The translations under genes and the position numbers were made by a program. A DNA stretch of 64,000 nucleotides from Sediminibacterium sp. (lineage in GTDB: Bacteria > Bacteroidota > Bacteroidia > Chitinophagales > Chitinophagaceae). The notes beneath the pieces are model-generated. The model did not search any database. It was not told the DNA's origin and saw only the letters and a program-made list of their open reading frames with translations. Every line of letters begins with the position of its first letter. Position 1 is the first letter of the stretch. The stretch covers positions 496,001 to 560,000 of the forward strand of contig JAFWCB010000005.1 in NCBI GenBank assembly GCA_017537025.1, in the 5' to 3' direction. This document shows positions 18,390 through 25,769 of this stretch, in pieces.

Positions 18390-18419
18390 TTTGCCGTGTG
18401 GCCCAGATTTGTAACTTAG
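18390..18419 (+). promoter_or_regulatory. Probable radA promoter
   Basis: TTTG (18390-18393), an 18-base spacer, then TAACTTAG (18412-18419), which matches TAnnTTTG at seven of eight positions. Transcription would start near 18425, leaving a leader of about 95 bases before radA. Confidence 0.55.
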
Positions 18420-18445
18420 TGTTAGAATTTAATGGGTTAGTAAGT

Positions 18446-18475
18446 AAAAGGGTCAGCAGGAATGTTGACCCTTTT
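18446..18475 (+). terminator. Terminator-like hairpin inside the radA leader
   Basis: AAAAGGGTCA (18446-18455) and TGACCCTTTT (18466-18475) form a perfect ten-pair stem with a ten-base loop. No gene ends on the plus strand before it, and it follows the probable radA promoter by about 25 bases. It may be an attenuator, the end of a very short RNA, or a bidirectional boundary. The T-run is only four bases plus TTT after GCA, so it would be a weak terminator. Confidence 0.5.
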
Positions 18476-18518
18476 GCATTTCCAGATTCTGTGTTGATTT
18501 ATCCTATTTTCAGCTAAT

Positions 18519-19889
18519 ATGAGTAAAATTAAAACCGCTTTTTTTTGTAGTAATTGTGGATATGAAAGTACAAAATGGTTAGGCAAATGTCCATCTTGTG
18601 CACAATGGAATACGTTCACACAAGAAGTGCTTTCCCGTAATGAGCCAACAAAAAAAGAAAGCTGGGATGATTACACGGATGAAAAAAGAAAATCAAAAAC
18701 AGTTTCCCTCAACACTGTTACCTCTACCGAGGAAAAAAGAATTATTACTACCGACCCTGAACTTAATCGTGTTTTAGGAGGTGGCATTGTACCCGGCTCA
18801 TTGGTTTTAGTAGCAGGCGAACCGGGTATCGGCAAAAGCACTTTGTTCTTACAAAACGGACTACTACTTTCTTCGATGCGGATTCTATATATCAGTGGAG
18901 AAGAAAGTGAGCAACAAATAAAAATGCGCGCTGATCGATTGCAAATTCAAAACCAGAATTTTTATTTACTTACCGAAACAGATACTACGACCATTTTTAA
19001 AGAAATAAAAAAATTAAAACCCGAACTCATCATAGTTGATTCTATTCAAACAATGGAATCATCATTAATCGATTCTGCAGCGGGCACAGTTTCACAAATC
19101 AGAGAAACAGCCGCCGCTTTTCAACGCTTTGCCAAAGAAACAAATACACCTGTTTTTTTAATCGGACATATTACCAAAGATGGCGGTATTGCAGGACCAA
19201 AAATTTTAGAACATATGGTAGATACGGTGCTGCAATTTGAAGGTGATAGACATTATGTATATAGATTATTACGAACGCTAAAAAATCGCTTCGGCAGCAC
19301 TGCAGAATTAGGTATTTATGAAATGAATGGTAACGGTATGCGGGTAGTAACAAACCCATCTGAAATACTCATTGCACAAAGAGAAGAGGTATTAAGTGGG
19401 TGTGCCGTAGCCGCTTCGTTAGAAGGTATGCGGCCATTACTTATTGAAGTGCAAGCACTCGTAACCACCAGTGTTTACGGCACTCCGCAAAGAACTGTAA
19501 CCGGTTTTGATTTGAGAAGATTACAATTACTATTAGCTGTTTTAGAAAAAAGAGGTGGCTTTCAATTTGGCATTAAGGATGTGTTTGTGAATATCGCAGG
19601 GGGCATAAAAATGGAAGACCCATCTATAGATTTAGCTGTTATTTGTTCTCTACTTTCTTCCTATGAAGATATTCCCTTACCAAAATCGATTTGCTTCGCA
19701 GGGGAAGTTGGTTTGAATGGAGAAATAAGAGCTGTTACGCGTATTGAACAAAGAATTGCAGAAGCAGAAAAATTAGGTTTTGAAAAAATAATTATCTCTC
19801 GTTATAATAAAATAAATACCAAAGAAAAAAAAGGTATCGAGGTGATTGCACTTGGCAGGGTGGATGAGGTTTATCAACAGCTATTCTAG
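18519..19889 (+). CDS. radA: DNA repair protein RadA
   Basis: 456 residues, the normal length. It has an N-terminal four-Cys zinc finger (C10, C13, C24, C27), a RecA-like ATPase with Walker A GEPGIGKST at about 100-108, the RadA-specific KNRFGS motif near 255, and a C-terminal Lon-protease-like domain with DPSIDLAV. RadA is a RecA-related helicase that extends recombination intermediates during branch migration and repair. The ATG at 18519 puts the zinc finger at the expected place. The gene stands alone between a structured leader and a repeat-filled gap. All key motifs are present. Confidence 0.97.
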   Translation: MSKIKTAFFCSNCGYESTKWLGKCPSCAQWNTFTQEVLSRNEPTKKESWDDYTDEKRKSKTVSLNTVTSTEEKRIITTDPELNRVLGGGIVPGSLVLVAGEPGIGKSTLFLQNGLLLSSMRILYISGEESEQQIKMRADRLQIQNQNFYLLTETDTTTIFKEIKKLKPELIIVDSIQTMESSLIDSAAGTVSQIRETAAAFQRFAKETNTPVFLIGHITKDGGIAGPKILEHMVDTVLQFEGDRHYVYRLLRTLKNRFGSTAELGIYEMNGNGMRVVTNPSEILIAQREEVLSGCAVAASLEGMRPLLIEVQALVTTSVYGTPQRTVTGFDLRRLQLLLAVLEKRGGFQFGIKDVFVNIAGGIKMEDPSIDLAVICSLLSSYEDIPLPKSICFAGEVGLNGEIRAVTRIEQRIAEAEKLGFEKIIISRYNKINTKEKKGIEVIALGRVDEVYQQLF

Positions 19890-19970
19890 TCGGAACGTCG
19901 AGTCGTCAGATCGTCAGATCGTCGGAACGTTAGCGCCTCATAAGGTTGACTTAGTCAGACGACCCGACGA
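19890..19970. repeat. GTCGTCAGATC-type intergenic repeat with inverted arms
   Basis: Directly after the radA stop, GTCGTCAGATC-like units are repeated. CGTCGAGTCGTC (19896-19907) can pair with GACGACCCGACG (19958-19969) at 11 of 12 positions. The element could end radA transcription. It is one of several phrase-like repeat families in this window. Confidence 0.65.
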
Positions 19971-20045
19971 AACTCACCGTTAAAAAACATTAGCGCTTAC
20001 GGTTAATACCTTAATAAAATAATTTCTGCCACTCGATATTGCAGT

Positions 20046-20738
20046 ATGCTTCACAAAATGGCTATCGCGATTCGCGATTTATTTTTTCCGCACTATTGTT
20101 TAGGTTGTGCAGCTGATTTCATCAATGCAAAAGAAGTTATTTGCCCGCGTTGCAAAATCTCATTACCTGAAACGCATTTTATAAATAGTAGCCATAATAC
20201 TATTGAGAAAATTTTTTGGGGGCGTATCCCAATTGAGCAGGCAACTGCACTGTACTATTTTAATAAACATGGATTAGTACAACAACTACTCATTTCACTT
20301 AAATACAAAGCCAATATCTATAGCGGAATTTTTCTTGGTCATGCACTCGGTAAGTCATTAGCTGCATCATCTCGTTTTAACGATATTGATGCTATCGTTC
20401 CTTTACCACTTCACCCCAAAAAAGAATATAAAAGAGGCTATAATCAAGCCATGATTATTGCGCAGGGAATACAAGAAAAATGGGCTAAACCTATACTCGA
20501 AAAATCGGTAATTCGGCTGGTTGATTCCAAAACCCAAACCCATGAAAACCGAATTAGCAGATGGGAAAATATGAGAAATATTTTTTATATAAGTGATCCC
20601 GAAAGCCTTCAAAACAAACATATATTGCTTATAGATGATGTAATAACTACCGGCGCTACCCTTGAAGCCTGCGGAGAAGCGATTCTCAGCGTTCCGGGTA
20701 CCAAACTTAGCATTGCAGCGGTAGCGTATACGCTGTAG
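20046..20738 (+). CDS. comF: ComF-family phosphoribosyltransferase-like protein
   Basis: 230 residues. A short zinc-finger-like N-terminus has Cys pairs (CLGC and CPRC). The C-terminal phosphoribosyltransferase fold carries the PRPP-binding signature ILLIDDVITTGATLEAC at about 197-213. IVPLPLHPKKEYKRGYNQA is the usual ComF phrase. ComF is needed for DNA uptake in Gram-positive and some Gram-negative bacteria, where it acts in the cytoplasm on incoming single-stranded DNA. Its role in Bacteroidota is less clear. It sits alone between two repeat gaps. Family assignment is firm; the role in transformation here is an inference. Confidence 0.92.
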   Translation: MLHKMAIAIRDLFFPHYCLGCAADFINAKEVICPRCKISLPETHFINSSHNTIEKIFWGRIPIEQATALYYFNKHGLVQQLLISLKYKANIYSGIFLGHALGKSLAASSRFNDIDAIVPLPLHPKKEYKRGYNQAMIIAQGIQEKWAKPILEKSVIRLVDSKTQTHENRISRWENMRNIFYISDPESLQNKHILLIDDVITTGATLEACGEAILSVPGTKLSIAAVAYTL

Positions 20739-20741
20739 ATG

Positions 20742-20834
20742 ATAGTCAATCTACAATCTACAATCTTCAATCTGGAATCTTCAATCTGGAATCTTCATCT
20801 GTTATACCTAATTGAAGATTCCTGATTGTAGATT
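20742..20834. repeat. AATCTTCAATC-type intergenic repeat with inverted arms
   Basis: After comF, units such as AATCTACAATC, AATCTTCAATC and TGGAATC follow each other. AATCTACAATC (20748-20758) is a perfect inverted match to GATTGTAGATT (20824-20834), and neighbouring units also pair. Related units occur inside mutL (26995-27027) and ligA (about 36857-36887). Confidence 0.7.
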
Positions 20835-20862
20835 TAACCCATTACCTTTACATAAAAAACAT

Positions 20863-21396
20863 ATGAAATATTTTTTCAGCCTCGTAACAATACTCTTTTT
20901 AAGTGCCTTTACCCTACCCGGCCCTAATAGTATCCATAGTTTTAAAGTAAAAGGTCTTGATGGCAAAACGATTGATTTTGCTTCTTTCAAGGGCAAGAAA
21001 ATTTTAGTAGTAAACACCGCTTCGAAGTGTGGTTACACGCCGCAATATGAAGCCCTTCAAAAAGTGTACGATCAATACAAAGACAAACTAGTGATTGTAG
21101 GTTTCCCGGCCAATAATTTTGGTGGTCAGGAGCCTGGCGCTGATGGTGAGATTCAAGAGTTTTGTAAGAAAAATTACGGTGTAACTTTTCCTTTGGCCAG
21201 TAAAGTAAGTGTGAAAGGTGATGATATGGCACCTATCTATAAATGGCTTACATCCAAAGCAGAAAATGGCGTGTTAGACGCAGATATTAAATGGAATTTC
21301 GGGAAATTTTTATTGGATGAAAATGGTAAATTATTACAATACTTCCCGAGCAAAACCACTCCTGATAGTGAAGATATTCTGAAATACGTAAAGTAA
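20863..21396 (+). CDS. Secreted glutathione peroxidase-family thiol peroxidase
   Basis: 177 residues from the ATG at 20863; an upstream in-frame TTG (20812) would begin inside the repeat and is unlikely. A signal peptide (MKYFFSLVTILFLSAF) precedes a thioredoxin-fold peroxidase. The active-site motif NTASKCGYTPQY has Cys rather than selenocysteine. The partner residues are in GFPANNFGGQEPG (Gln) and IKWNFGKFLL (Trp, Asn). The family reduces hydrogen peroxide and organic hydroperoxides, usually with thioredoxin. Export would place it in the periplasm, away from most bacterial members. TACCTTTA at 20843-20850 is a possible -7 box. It ends eight bases before the delta' gene. Confidence 0.92.
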   Translation: MKYFFSLVTILFLSAFTLPGPNSIHSFKVKGLDGKTIDFASFKGKKILVVNTASKCGYTPQYEALQKVYDQYKDKLVIVGFPANNFGGQEPGADGEIQEFCKKNYGVTFPLASKVSVKGDDMAPIYKWLTSKAENGVLDADIKWNFGKFLLDENGKLLQYFPSKTTPDSEDILKYVK

Positions 21397-21404
21397 GTTT
21401 TAAC

Positions 21405-22604
21405 GTGCTTTTTTCTGAGGTGATTGGCCAAACAGCCACCAAGCAGCATTTGGCTGAGATGGTAGAACATAACCGTATCAGTCATGCACTACTATTTCTT
21501 GCCAAAGAAGGAGTGGGTGGCTTGCCTTTGGCATTAGCTTTTGCACAATACTTAGTGAGCTTACCTGTAGATGCGCCCGTTGTAGAAGATTTATTTGGAG
21601 GGATGACTGCTCTAGAGCCTTCTTCGGGCTTCATTCCTCCGGAAAGAATTGCAGAACAACCAGCTTATCAGCGTGCTCAACAACTAATACATCCCGATCT
21701 TCATTTTAGCTATCCTGTTATCCCTCGTAAACCGGGGGATAAACCGGTAAGCACAGACTATATAGCTGATTGGAGAGAATTTATTCGGCAATACCCTTAT
21801 GGAAACGCATATGATTGGTTACAGAGCATCAATGCGGAAAATAAACAAGGTAATATTACCGCAGAAGAATGTAACCGTATTATTCATGAGCTTAGTTTAA
21901 AAAGCTTTGAGAGTAAGTACAAAGTATTGTTGCTTTGGATGCCTGAATACCTAGGCAAAGAGGGTAATAAATTACTTAAACTTATTGAAGAACCCCCGGC
22001 TAATACGATTTTTATACTGGTTGCAGAAAGCGAAGAAGCTATATTGCCCACTATCTTAAGCAGATGCCAATTAGTGCGAATCCCATCTTTAACGGATGCC
22101 GAAATCGAAGAGGCACTGATACAAAGAGCCGGTGCCGATGCGGGTAAAGCTAAACAAATAGCGGCTGTTGCTGAGGGTAATTATCGCGAAGCATTACTAG
22201 CCTTGCAACACGCCGACGAAGATTGGCAGAGTTTATTACGTGAATGGCTTAATGCCATTTTGAAAACAGGTCCGGCTGCTCAAGTGAAATTTAGTGAAGA
22301 TATTAGCGCTCTGGGAAGAGAAAAACAAAAGCAATTCCTACGCTATTTCAATCACCTACTCGAATTAAGTATCCGAATACGCATACTAGGCGAAAACGGA
22401 GTAAACCATGATGAGGCCGAAAAAGATTTTGCGAATAGACTTAATAAAATCTCCTCGGTTAGTCAGCAAGAAGCAATTATAGAAGAACTAGATAAAGCCG
22501 CCTATTACATAGAACGTAATGCCAATGGGAAAATGCTGTTTCAAGCCCTTAGCATCAAACTATACCATATCATTCAGAACAAAACTGTATTTTTGACTAC
22601 TTAG
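21405..22604 (+). CDS. holB: DNA polymerase III clamp-loader subunit delta'
   Basis: 399 residues from a GTG at 21405 (MLFSEVIGQ, the normal beginning of delta'). The AAA+ domain keeps the fold but has a degraded Walker A (KEGVGGLPLAL, no catalytic Lys), as expected for delta', which does not hydrolyse ATP. A sensor-1-like region follows (LLKLIEEPPANTIFILVAES, then ILSRCQ). It is longer than usual because of inserted segments at about 60-120 with HPDLHFSYPVI, common in Bacteroidota. It helps open and load the beta clamp at the replication fork. It is followed 25 bases later by ricT, the frequent holB-PSP1 pairing. Confidence 0.92.
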   Translation: MLFSEVIGQTATKQHLAEMVEHNRISHALLFLAKEGVGGLPLALAFAQYLVSLPVDAPVVEDLFGGMTALEPSSGFIPPERIAEQPAYQRAQQLIHPDLHFSYPVIPRKPGDKPVSTDYIADWREFIRQYPYGNAYDWLQSINAENKQGNITAEECNRIIHELSLKSFESKYKVLLLWMPEYLGKEGNKLLKLIEEPPANTIFILVAESEEAILPTILSRCQLVRIPSLTDAEIEEALIQRAGADAGKAKQIAAVAEGNYREALLALQHADEDWQSLLREWLNAILKTGPAAQVKFSEDISALGREKQKQFLRYFNHLLELSIRIRILGENGVNHDEAEKDFANRLNKISSVSQQEAIIEELDKAAYYIERNANGKMLFQALSIKLYHIIQNKTVFLTT

Positions 22605-22629
22605 TTTAACTCTTATTATATATTTATAT

Positions 22630-23841
22630 ATGGGCTGTGGATCTTGTGGAACGGGAAAACCCAACGGTTGTAAAAGTAATGGTGGATGCAGTACAGGTGG
22701 TTGTAACCGCTTGAACGTGCACGATTGGCTAATGAACTTACCTTTTAGTGATCCTGAAAGTACTTGTAAAGTGGTGGAAGTAAGTTTTAAGCAAGGAAGT
22801 AGGAAAGAGTTTTTCCGTAATCCAACCCTACAATTTTTTGAAAAAGGGGAATATGTTACAGTAGAAGGGGTAAGTGGCTTCGACGTGGGCGAAGTAAGTT
22901 TAACAGGCGAATTGGTTCGCTTACAATTAAAGAAAAAAGGGGTTGATGAATTTAACCCTGAAATGAAAAAAATCCTTCGCCCCAGCTCCGATCGGGATCT
23001 GGAAAGTTATAAAATAAGCAAATCAAGAGAAAGGGAAATATTATCTCGTAGCAGAGCAATCGCTCGCTCCCTGAATCTTCAAATGAAATTAAGCGAAGTA
23101 GAAGTTCAGGCCGATGGCAAAAAAGCTACTTTCTTTTATACTGCCGATGATAGAGTTGATTTTAGAGAAATGATCAAAATATTTGCCAGCGACTTTAAAG
23201 TAAAAGTTGAAATGAGACAAATTGGGATCAGACAAGAAGCGGCTAAAGTTGGTGGTATTGGCAGTTGCGGGCGCGAGCTTTGCTGCAGTACTTGGCTGAA
23301 TGATTTTAAGAGCGTGAATACTACAGCCGCTCGATATCAAAATTTATCGATCAACCAAACAAAATTAAGCGGACAATGCGGTCGCTTAAAATGTTGTTTG
23401 AATTACGAGCTCGATACCTATTTAGATGCTTTACAGCACTTCCCGGATTATGCAGATACACTAGATACCGCCATGGGCACCGCTTTCCTAATTAAAAAAG
23501 ATATTTTTAAAAATTTGATGTGGTATACCCTACCCAACAATAGCAAACATTATCCGCTAACGATTCAGCGAGTAAAGGAAATCAAAAGACTGAATCAACA
23601 GGGGCAAAAAGCCGAAGAATTACAAGCTGTTGAAATAGTAAATAAAAAACAAACAGAAGTTGAACCGGCCTTTGTAGAATTAGTAGGACAAATCAGTTTG
23701 AAAACACTCGAAAAAAATGAACGACGTAAACGCGATCAGCAGCGTAGTCAACAATCACCACGTGGTCCACAACAAGGGAGAAATAATCCACCCAAAGGCA
23801 ATAATCCTCAGCGACCTAGATCGAGTGGCGATAATAAGTAA
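22630..23841 (+). CDS. ricT: PSP1 domain protein (RicT/YaaT family)
   Basis: 403 residues. A Cys-rich beginning (MGCGSCGTG, then GGCSTGGC) precedes the PSP1 C-terminal domain, which includes GSCGRELCCSTWLNDF near 216 and SGQCGRLKCCLNYE near 255. These Cys are ones that in RicT of Bacillus help hold an iron-sulphur cluster and regulate RNA processing. The tail after about 355 is basic and rich in Gln, Arg, Pro and Asn (RRKRDQQRSQQSPRG), and is probably disordered and RNA- or DNA-interacting. It lies directly after the delta' gene and before an inverted repeat that separates it from the convergent peptidase. Family assignment is firm; the role in Bacteroidota is not established. Confidence 0.9.
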   Translation: MGCGSCGTGKPNGCKSNGGCSTGGCNRLNVHDWLMNLPFSDPESTCKVVEVSFKQGSRKEFFRNPTLQFFEKGEYVTVEGVSGFDVGEVSLTGELVRLQLKKKGVDEFNPEMKKILRPSSDRDLESYKISKSREREILSRSRAIARSLNLQMKLSEVEVQADGKKATFFYTADDRVDFREMIKIFASDFKVKVEMRQIGIRQEAAKVGGIGSCGRELCCSTWLNDFKSVNTTAARYQNLSINQTKLSGQCGRLKCCLNYELDTYLDALQHFPDYADTLDTAMGTAFLIKKDIFKNLMWYTLPNNSKHYPLTIQRVKEIKRLNQQGQKAEELQAVEIVNKKQTEVEPAFVELVGQISLKTLEKNERRKRDQQRSQQSPRGPQQGRNNPPKGNNPQRPRSSGDNK

Positions 23842-23845
23842 AGCT

Positions 23846-23973
23846 AAACGCGAAGACGCTAAGGCGCGAAGCAAATTTAGATCCCATCTTTAGTAGCCTG
23901 ACCAACGATAAACTGTTTTTGTATAGGCGACTAATATCTAGTTCCTTCTTTGCGTCTTAGCGCCCTTGCGTTC
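23846..23973. repeat. GACGCTAAGGCGC-type inverted repeat between convergent genes
   Basis: Units like CGCGAAGACGCTAAGGCGC (23846-23871) reappear inverted at 23948-23973 as CTTTGCGTCTTAGCGCCC. About 76 bases lie between the arms. It sits exactly between the converging ricT and peptidase genes and could stop transcription from both sides. The right arm overlaps the last codon of the peptidase. The same unit family recurs at 37448-37498, 54391-54424 and 54848-54880. Confidence 0.75.
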
Positions 23974-25684
23974 AATTTAACTCTGTCTTCACAAACTCCA
24001 TCAATCTTTTTATATAATCGGGAGTAAGATTAAATTCTAATCCTGCCGCGCTATATAACTCCGGTAAGGTTTTCGTTCCGCCTAAACTTAGTGCTTTCAT
24101 ATAGTTCTCAAGGGCTTTATCCTTATCATCCTTAAACTGCATCCACAAACCAATAGCACCTAGTTGAGCAATTCCATATTCAATGTAGTAAAACGGCACT
24201 TCAAACAAATGAAGCTGGCGTTGCCAACCGATGGCCCTATAATGATCCAAGCCACTATAATCAATAGCGTCTGTAGAAAACTCGTTAAGTATATTTACCC
24301 AATTTTCGGTTCTTTCAGCAATAGTATGATTTGGGTTTTCGTACACCCAATGCTGGAATTTATCGATAATGGCAATCCAAGGAAAAATAGTGATCGTTCT
24401 TTCGAGCTGGTGTTCTTTAGCACGTTTCAATTCTTCTTCATTGTCAAAAAAGCTATGCCAATAATCCATGCTAAATAGTTCCATCGACATACTCGCTACT
24501 TCAGCTATTTCCATCGGATATTCTTTGAATGCACTCAATGGAAGCGGATGTGACAAAAAAGAATGAATGGCATGCCCACCTTCATGTACCATTGTAGTTA
24601 CATCACTCATTTGAGAGGCAGCATTCATAAATATAAAAGGGGCACCGCTTTCCGCTAATGGACAATTATAACCTCCGGGAGCTTTTCCTTTTCTACTCTC
24701 TAAATCAAAATGATTAAGCTCTTTCATTTTACGTAAACAATCGGCAAAAAAAGAATTCAATTGCTCAAAACATTTTACTGATTTTTCATACAAATCATTG
24801 CCATCTGTAAAAGGCTTTAAAGGTTTGGTACCGGCGGGTTCTGCCTCTGTATCCCAGGGGCGTAATGTGGTTAATCCAAGTTTCTCTTTCTTCTTTCTAT
24901 AGATATCATTCACCAGCGGTAATACATGTTGTTTTACGGCTTCGTGAAATTGAAAACAATCTTCCTTGGTGTAATCAAATCTTCCCAATTCTTTGAACTT
25001 GTAATCTCTATAATTTTCAAAGCCGGCATTAACAGCTATTTGTTGCCTTTTTGCAATTAAACTACTATATAGTTCATGCATAGCAGTTGTGTCTTGTAAA
25101 CGACGATCCTGAATTTTACGATATACTTCTTCTCGCAAACTTCTATCCTCATTCTCTAAAAATTTTCCTGCCTGTTGTAAGGTAAATTCTTCTCCATTTA
25201 CTTCGATCGTCATTTTACCTGCTATAGCTCCGTATTGTTGCTGTAGTACACTAAGCTCTGCTTGAATAGGGATATTGGCTTCCCGAAAAAGCTCAATATT
25301 TTTTTTAACAGAACGCAAATAGGTATGATATAAGTTTTGATCCAATTCGGCAGTGTATTTGCAGTCAATCAATTTTTTATTCAATGTGTCGGCATAAGGT
25401 TGAAGCTTAGGCTGAATTTCCATACAGAAATAAGTGAACGCTTCTTCTAGGGATTTGTTGGTAGTGTCGCAGGTCATACGAATTTGTCGCCAACAGGCAT
25501 CTTCACTCACCACCGCTTCTAATTCACTCATATCTTGCAACCACTGTTCCAAATCGGCTTTGCTATTGATAGGGCGTTCTACCAAGGTTTTAAAAAAAGG
25601 CTCTAAATGATCCCAATCGGTTACCACAAAATCGGCGGGCACAAAGGATCTTTTTATTTTTTCTATAGCTGCTGTGGGATTCAT
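23972..25684 (-). CDS. pepF: M3-family oligoendopeptidase
   Basis: 570 residues from the ATG at 25684. An ATG 24 codons earlier (25756) is open too, but a perfect -7 promoter box (25700-25707) lies between the two, and the earlier start would leave only 13 bases to the divergent mutL. The zinc-protease motif HEGGHAIH is near residue 365, with the third ligand Glu probably in MEIAEVASMSMELF. M3 peptidases cut short peptides in the cytoplasm. The N-terminal helical region and the C-terminal FEVPFYYIEYGIAQLGA are typical of PepF-type members. No signal peptide is seen. Confidence 0.93.
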   Translation of the reverse strand: MNPTAAIEKIKRSFVPADFVVTDWDHLEPFFKTLVERPINSKADLEQWLQDMSELEAVVSEDACWRQIRMTCDTTNKSLEEAFTYFCMEIQPKLQPYADTLNKKLIDCKYTAELDQNLYHTYLRSVKKNIELFREANIPIQAELSVLQQQYGAIAGKMTIEVNGEEFTLQQAGKFLENEDRSLREEVYRKIQDRRLQDTTAMHELYSSLIAKRQQIAVNAGFENYRDYKFKELGRFDYTKEDCFQFHEAVKQHVLPLVNDIYRKKKEKLGLTTLRPWDTEAEPAGTKPLKPFTDGNDLYEKSVKCFEQLNSFFADCLRKMKELNHFDLESRKGKAPGGYNCPLAESGAPFIFMNAASQMSDVTTMVHEGGHAIHSFLSHPLPLSAFKEYPMEIAEVASMSMELFSMDYWHSFFDNEEELKRAKEHQLERTITIFPWIAIIDKFQHWVYENPNHTIAERTENWVNILNEFSTDAIDYSGLDHYRAIGWQRQLHLFEVPFYYIEYGIAQLGAIGLWMQFKDDKDKALENYMKALSLGGTKTLPELYSAAGLEFNLTPDYIKRLMEFVKTELN

Positions 25685-25699
25685 ATTTTCAATTTGCGG

Positions 25700-25707
25700 C
25701 AAATTTA
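25700..25707 (-). promoter_or_regulatory. -7 promoter box of the M3 peptidase gene
   Basis: TAAATTTG on the minus strand matches TAnnTTTG exactly and lies 15 bases before the ATG at 25684. It is the main reason for choosing that start. No strong -33 box is seen. Confidence 0.55.
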
Positions 25708-25769
25708 GGGTATCGATATGGGCAGAACGGCGTATGGGTCGTATTTTTACAAACATTTATTGAAATAGC

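Noticed and set aside
18352-18414. 20-codon frame upstream of radA (MNWPNTAECKK...)
   Set aside because: It overlaps the radA promoter boxes and has no independent support.
20812-20862. Upstream TTG start for the glutathione peroxidase
   Set aside because: The extra residues come from the intergenic repeat and would precede, and spoil, a clear signal peptide.
25685-25756. Longer M3 peptidase start at 25756
   Set aside because: It would include a perfect -7 box in the coding region and leave 13 bases between divergent genes.
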